From: Lachnospiraceae bacterium
GTDB taxonomy: Bacteria > Bacillota > Clostridia > Lachnospirales > Bianqueaceae
Reading direction: 5' to 3'
DNA length: 64,000 bases
Assembly (NCBI GenBank): GCA_022794035.1
Contig: JAAWDX010000001.1
Location: 145,936-209,935, forward strand
A program made the position numbers and the translations under genes. Positions 61,006 through 64,000 of this stretch are shown in pieces (the stretch's first letter is position 1; the number at the start of each line of letters is the position of its first letter). The notes beneath the pieces were generated by a model that searched no databases, was not told the origin of the DNA, and saw nothing but the letters and a program-made list of their open reading frames with translations.

Positions 61006-61200
61006 TTCCGCCGCCGCTGGCGGAAATGGGCGATATAGCTGAATTTTTTCCGCCGTGCATGGCGCACAGTTCAAAAATAGGAGAAAAATGCCCGTTAGCA
61101 AGCTTCTTATAATAAACAATGACGGAAAAAATTCCACCATCGAGCCTAGACACTTTGTGAATGGAGGAAAAAGTTCCGCCATTTTTTAAATTTTGCCAAA
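61006..61200. repeat. Dispersed about 200-bp repeat, copy B
   Basis: Related to 46111-46312 in the same orientation: CTGGCGGAAATGG, CGATATAGCTGAA, TTTTTTCCGCCGTGCATGG, CGTTAGCAAGCTTCTT, GGAAAAAATTCCACC and a closing CCGCCATTTTTTAAATTTT. Some pairing arms of copy A are changed here (CCGCCGTGCATGGCGC), which loosens the central hairpin. Confidence 0.8.
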
Positions 61201-61258
61201 GGCGGATAACAACAAACATCCGCAAAAAAGCAAAATCTACTGAGTCGAAAAACCAAAG

Positions 61259-61293
61259 GCAGCAAAAGTAAGCGCTTCTTTTCCGCTGCTTTT
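61259..61293 (+). terminator. Hairpin terminator upstream of the adaptor lipoprotein operon
   Basis: GCAGC-AAAAG (61259-61268) / CTTTT-CC-GCTGC (61278-61289) followed by TTTTC. It probably ends transcription coming from the yaaL side through repeat copy B. Confidence 0.65.
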
Positions 61294-61390
61294 CTATAAA
61301 TATAGAGATTCATCTGGATTATATCAATAAGATATGGTATGATGGAAGCAAATAAAGCATATCGTAGGATATAATTGCAGAGAGGCTAAA

Positions 61391-62482
61391 ATGAAGAAAA
61401 GAATTTTAGGGATCATATGGATATGGATCGTAACATGCATGATGACGCTGACGGGCTGTGGGTTGCTGCCAAAAGAAGAGGAGCTTCCAATGGCCCCTCT
61501 TTTGTTGGAAGGAGAAACTGAGGATTACGTGGTTTCTCAGGTCGTTCGTGGCGATGTTGTGATCCAGGAGCAAATTCGGGCGAGCTATGTGCCCTCTTCC
61601 ACGGAAAAGCTGGGCTTTGAGCTTGGCGATGAGAAAATCAGTAAGGTGTATGTGAGCGTGGGAGACAGCATCAAAGCAGGCGATGTGCTGATGGAGCTGG
61701 ATGTAAGCAGCTTGGATGAGCAGATTCGGCAGCAGCAGAATCAGATCGACGATCTATATATGAGCCTCAATCATCTGTATCAGAATGAAGGCGTGAGCAT
61801 CAGTCAGGCACAGCTGCAGGACAAGCAGGCGGCAGAAAACAGTCAGGCCGGCTGGGTATCGCGTGTGGACGAGGTTGTGGATACCTATGCCAGTCAGGCA
61901 CAGCAGCTCAAAAATTCCATTCAGGTTGCCGAGCAGCGGCTAAAGGAGCTGGAAGAAAAAAAGAAAACGCGCCAGATCATCGCCTCGATCGACGGGGTGG
62001 TGACATACCTATATGAATTTCAGGAAGGAGAGCGGTCAGTCAAGGATAAAAAAGTAGTGACACTCTCCGATATGAGTGAAGCTATGTTTGAGGTATATTC
62101 AGAGAACGGGAGTCTGCTGCAGGCAGGCGAGACCTATACGCTGACCAGCGAAGGGAATGAGTATCAGGTAGTTGCGCACCGCGCAGAGGAGCTGAGCTTT
62201 GACGGATTGAAGTCAGACGCCATGTATCTTACGATGACAACGCCGGATCCCTCCCTCGAGCAGGGCGCCGCCGGTACGATCGTGCTGATCATGGAGGAAA
62301 GCCGCAATACGATTTATGTGCCGAACAGCGCCGTCAAAAACCTAAGAGGAGAGACCGTCGTATATTGCATCGACGAGCAGGGATTTAGAGAGATCCGGCC
62401 AGTTCAGATCGGCATTCAGACAGGCAAGATCACAGAGATTACACAAGGCCTTGAAGAAGGCGAAGTGGTCATCATAGAATAA
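61391..62482 (+). CDS. HlyD/MFP-type efflux adaptor lipoprotein
   Basis: 363 residues, lipobox LTGC. Barrel-sandwich halves flank a helical hairpin (about 115-195: EQIRQQQNQIDDLYMSLNHL, AQQLKNSIQVAEQRLKELEE). GDSIKAGDVLMELD is the first lipoyl-like half; IIASIDGVVTYLYEF the second. A C-terminal beta-barrel and membrane-proximal domain follow (VYVPNSAVK-like IYVPNSAVKNLRGETVVYCI). Adaptors of this kind usually join MacB-type ABC permeases in Bacillota. Confidence 0.85.
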   Translation: MKKRILGIIWIWIVTCMMTLTGCGLLPKEEELPMAPLLLEGETEDYVVSQVVRGDVVIQEQIRASYVPSSTEKLGFELGDEKISKVYVSVGDSIKAGDVLMELDVSSLDEQIRQQQNQIDDLYMSLNHLYQNEGVSISQAQLQDKQAAENSQAGWVSRVDEVVDTYASQAQQLKNSIQVAEQRLKELEEKKKTRQIIASIDGVVTYLYEFQEGERSVKDKKVVTLSDMSEAMFEVYSENGSLLQAGETYTLTSEGNEYQVVAHRAEELSFDGLKSDAMYLTMTTPDPSLEQGAAGTIVLIMEESRNTIYVPNSAVKNLRGETVVYCIDEQGFREIRPVQIGIQTGKITEITQGLEEGEVVIIE

Positions 62483-62501
62483 GGAAAAAGGATGAGCGCA
62501 T

Positions 62502-63866
62502 ATGAGAAATAGGAAAAAGATAGGCATTGTCGCCATAGCTTCAATACTTTTGCTAAGCGGCTGCGGCAGGTCGGTGCAGGAAGCGCCGGAGCTTCTGGAG
62601 CCAGCATCTGTAGGCGTCAGCACAATTAAAGTAGAACGCCGCAGCTTTTACAGCGCCGATTCCATCGATGTATCCGTGGTGCCCGAAACAACAGAGCTGT
62701 ACTTCACAATGGACGGTCAACTCAGCAGCGTACGGGTAAACGAAGGACAGCTGGTCAAAGAAGGCGAAGTGCTGGCAACGATCGATCAATCCGATCTGAT
62801 GGATCAGATCAAAGAGGTGCAGGAGGAGATAGGATACATAGAGACCTCCTATGCCCATCAGTTAAAGCAGCTAAATCTTGCAGTGCAGATCGCGCAGCTT
62901 CAATATGAAAAGCTGCAGGCAGACTACGAGCGTGCCCAGCAGCCCTCTGACCGCAGCATAGCACAGGCGCCGCAGGCGCAAGAAAGGGAAGCGTCAGAGC
63001 TTCAGGAGAATTCGGAGGGGGATGAGGAGAGCCGCACCGATGAGAGCGCAGCGGATGAATCCTCACTTCCGGAAGACAGCGCCGAAAATTCAGAAGACAG
63101 CTCAGATCAGACATCTGAGGATAGCTCCAATGAATCCTCTGCTGAAGAAAGTTCAGATTCCGGAGAGGAAAGCAGTACAATAGCGCCGCAGCCGCCCGTA
63201 TCAGGGGTTACACAGTATGATATTGAGCAGGCGCGCATCAAAGTGCGGCAGGCGGAGCTTGCGTATACGCAAAAGCAGGAGGAGTATCAGCATAAGGCAT
63301 CCCAAAAGCAGCAGCAGAGACAAATATTGCTGGACAAGGTGGGAGAGGATACGCTAAAGGCCCCCTGCTCCGGCCGTATTGTCAGCGTTCTTTGCAATGA
63401 AGGCGAACGGGTAAATGAATATAAAACCGTCATGATTTTGGCCAATGAGGATGTAATACAGCTGCGAGGAGATAAATACAGCAACAGCTCCTTAAAGCGT
63501 TTTACTAAAATGGATGTTGTCATCAATAATCAGACATATGAGGTGACCTATATTCCTTATGATGAAGAGTATTATTATCAGGCAGCTTTAAATAAGATTG
63601 TGCTGCCCAGCCGGTTTTCATTTAAGACCGAACCGGAGGTCCAGTTTGGGGAGAGCGGTACCGTGCGCGTATACAGAGAATACAGCGAAGACACGCTTGT
63701 GCTGCCCAGAGCCTGCGTACAGTCCGATGAAATGGGGTATTTTGTGTATAAAGCGCAGGACGGGCAAAGGGTTAAGACATATATCACAATCGGGATTACC
63801 ACGGCAACGCACACCGAGGTTGTAGACGGACTGCATGAGGGAGATGAAATATATGGGCGTGAATAA
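62502..63866 (+). CDS. HlyD/MFP-type efflux adaptor lipoprotein with acidic Ser-rich insert
   Basis: 454 residues, lipobox LLSGC (Cys about 21). Lipoyl half VRVNEGQLVKEGEVLATID, first coiled-coil arm to about residue 150, then an insert rich in Ser, Glu and Asp (about 155-225), second arm (QARIKVRQAELAYTQKQEEY), second lipoyl half APCSGRIVSVLCNEGERVNE and a C-terminal barrel. The insert lies at the tip of the helical hairpin, where related adaptors contact a partner. It starts 19 bases after the preceding adaptor. Confidence 0.85.
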   Translation: MRNRKKIGIVAIASILLLSGCGRSVQEAPELLEPASVGVSTIKVERRSFYSADSIDVSVVPETTELYFTMDGQLSSVRVNEGQLVKEGEVLATIDQSDLMDQIKEVQEEIGYIETSYAHQLKQLNLAVQIAQLQYEKLQADYERAQQPSDRSIAQAPQAQEREASELQENSEGDEESRTDESAADESSLPEDSAENSEDSSDQTSEDSSNESSAEESSDSGEESSTIAPQPPVSGVTQYDIEQARIKVRQAELAYTQKQEEYQHKASQKQQQRQILLDKVGEDTLKAPCSGRIVSVLCNEGERVNEYKTVMILANEDVIQLRGDKYSNSSLKRFTKMDVVINNQTYEVTYIPYDEEYYYQAALNKIVLPSRFSFKTEPEVQFGESGTVRVYREYSEDTLVLPRACVQSDEMGYFVYKAQDGQRVKTYITIGITTATHTEVVDGLHEGDEIYGRE

Positions 63867-64000
63867 AAAAAGAGCACTGTCCTGCGCGCTGGCGGCTGCG
63901 ATGCTGCTTACAGCCGGCGGCTGCGCACAAGTGGCGGAGCAGCAAAGTACAGCGCAGTATATAGAGCTTGGGAGTATCACCGGAAGCGGCTATCGCACCG
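63853..64000 (+). CDS. Lipoprotein, partial at window end (third adaptor-operon gene)
   Basis: The ATG at 63853 has GGGAG at 63838-63842 and overlaps the previous stop by 14 bases. The 49 visible residues begin GVNKKRALSCALAAAMLLTA and continue with the lipobox TAGGC, then AQVAEQQSTAQYIELGSITG. A third lipoprotein in the adaptor operon is clear; whether it is another adaptor cannot be told because the window ends. Confidence 0.75.
   Translation, partial: MGVNKKRALSCALAAAMLLTAGGCAQVAEQQSTAQYIELGSITGSGYRT

Noticed and set aside
60866..61225. 119-codon minus-strand ORF in repeat copy B
   Set aside because: Same reason as for copy A; the surrounding frames are low-complexity Arg/Ser-rich translations of GC-rich tandem units.
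1..64000. CRISPR array, insertion sequences or integrases
   Set aside because: No regularly spaced direct repeats and no recognisable transposase or integrase ORF were found in the window.

Overview
The window looks like the replication-origin end of a chromosome from a Clostridia-type Bacillota, most probably a gut Lachnospiraceae-like organism. This is inferred from gene content and order: a DnaA-box-rich origin flanking dnaA, then dnaN, yaaA and recF; a type II fatty-acid operon that uses FabK and a FabT-like MarR repressor; an ffs-dnaX-ybaB-recR-yaaL block; an RsgI-like anti-sigma factor; and strong AGGAGG ribosome binding sites with TTGACA-17-TATAAT promoters. No species can be named from sequence reading alone. 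gyrB and gyrA do not follow recF, and no rRNA operon is present.

Layout. 1-6940: origin, dnaA, dnaN, S4 protein, recF, a YfbR-like nucleotidase, metK, nitroreductase. 7037-14220: an AT-rich KilA-N gene, purE, a PurF homologue without the catalytic cysteine, a D-threonine-aldolase-like PLP enzyme with RidA, an unknown membrane-anchored protein, and a three-gene ECF sigma/anti-sigma/small secreted protein operon. 14334-20219: MarR plus a heterodimeric ABC exporter, then oligoendopeptidase F. 20290-23210: an AT-richer stretch with two helix-turn-helix regulators and a GH25 endolysin-like muramidase lacking a signal peptide. 23290-23817: five tRNA genes (Pro, Arg, His, Gln, Lys) on the minus strand. 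23884-28558: minus-strand operon of a PP2C-TM-LysM protein, HtrA protease, an unusual CitB-type response regulator, RdgB and YfcE.

29166-40197: the complete fatty-acid initiation and elongation set (fabT-fabH-acpP-fabK-fabD-fabG-fabF-accB-fabZ-accC-accD-accA) followed by a GH3 lipoprotein. This operon has an intrinsic terminator after acpP and a dense array of perfect hairpins before fabG. 40327-46000: ROK regulator with a MATE exporter, and a polar amino acid ABC transporter whose binding protein has its two halves in swapped order (apparent circular permutation), with a nitrilase-family enzyme. 46339-51409: minus-strand MFS, AraC and orphan solute-binding lipoprotein, then a second MATE. 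51437-57818: a five-gene peptide/nickel-type ABC importer with a LacI-family regulator. 57831-60911: SRP RNA, dnaX, ybaB, recR, yaaL. 61391-64000: three consecutive lipoproteins, at least two of them HlyD-type adaptors, cut by the window edge.

The observations most worth following are the circularly permuted binding protein (42874-43689), the hairpin array in front of fabG (32863-33016), a dispersed non-coding repeat of about 200 bp found twice (46111-46312 and 61006-61200), the glutaminase-dead PurF homologue (8459-9877), the response regulator with Glu at the phosphorylation site (24997-25671) and the PP2C-LysM fusion. Identities rest on motif recognition by eye; no database search or structure prediction was run.
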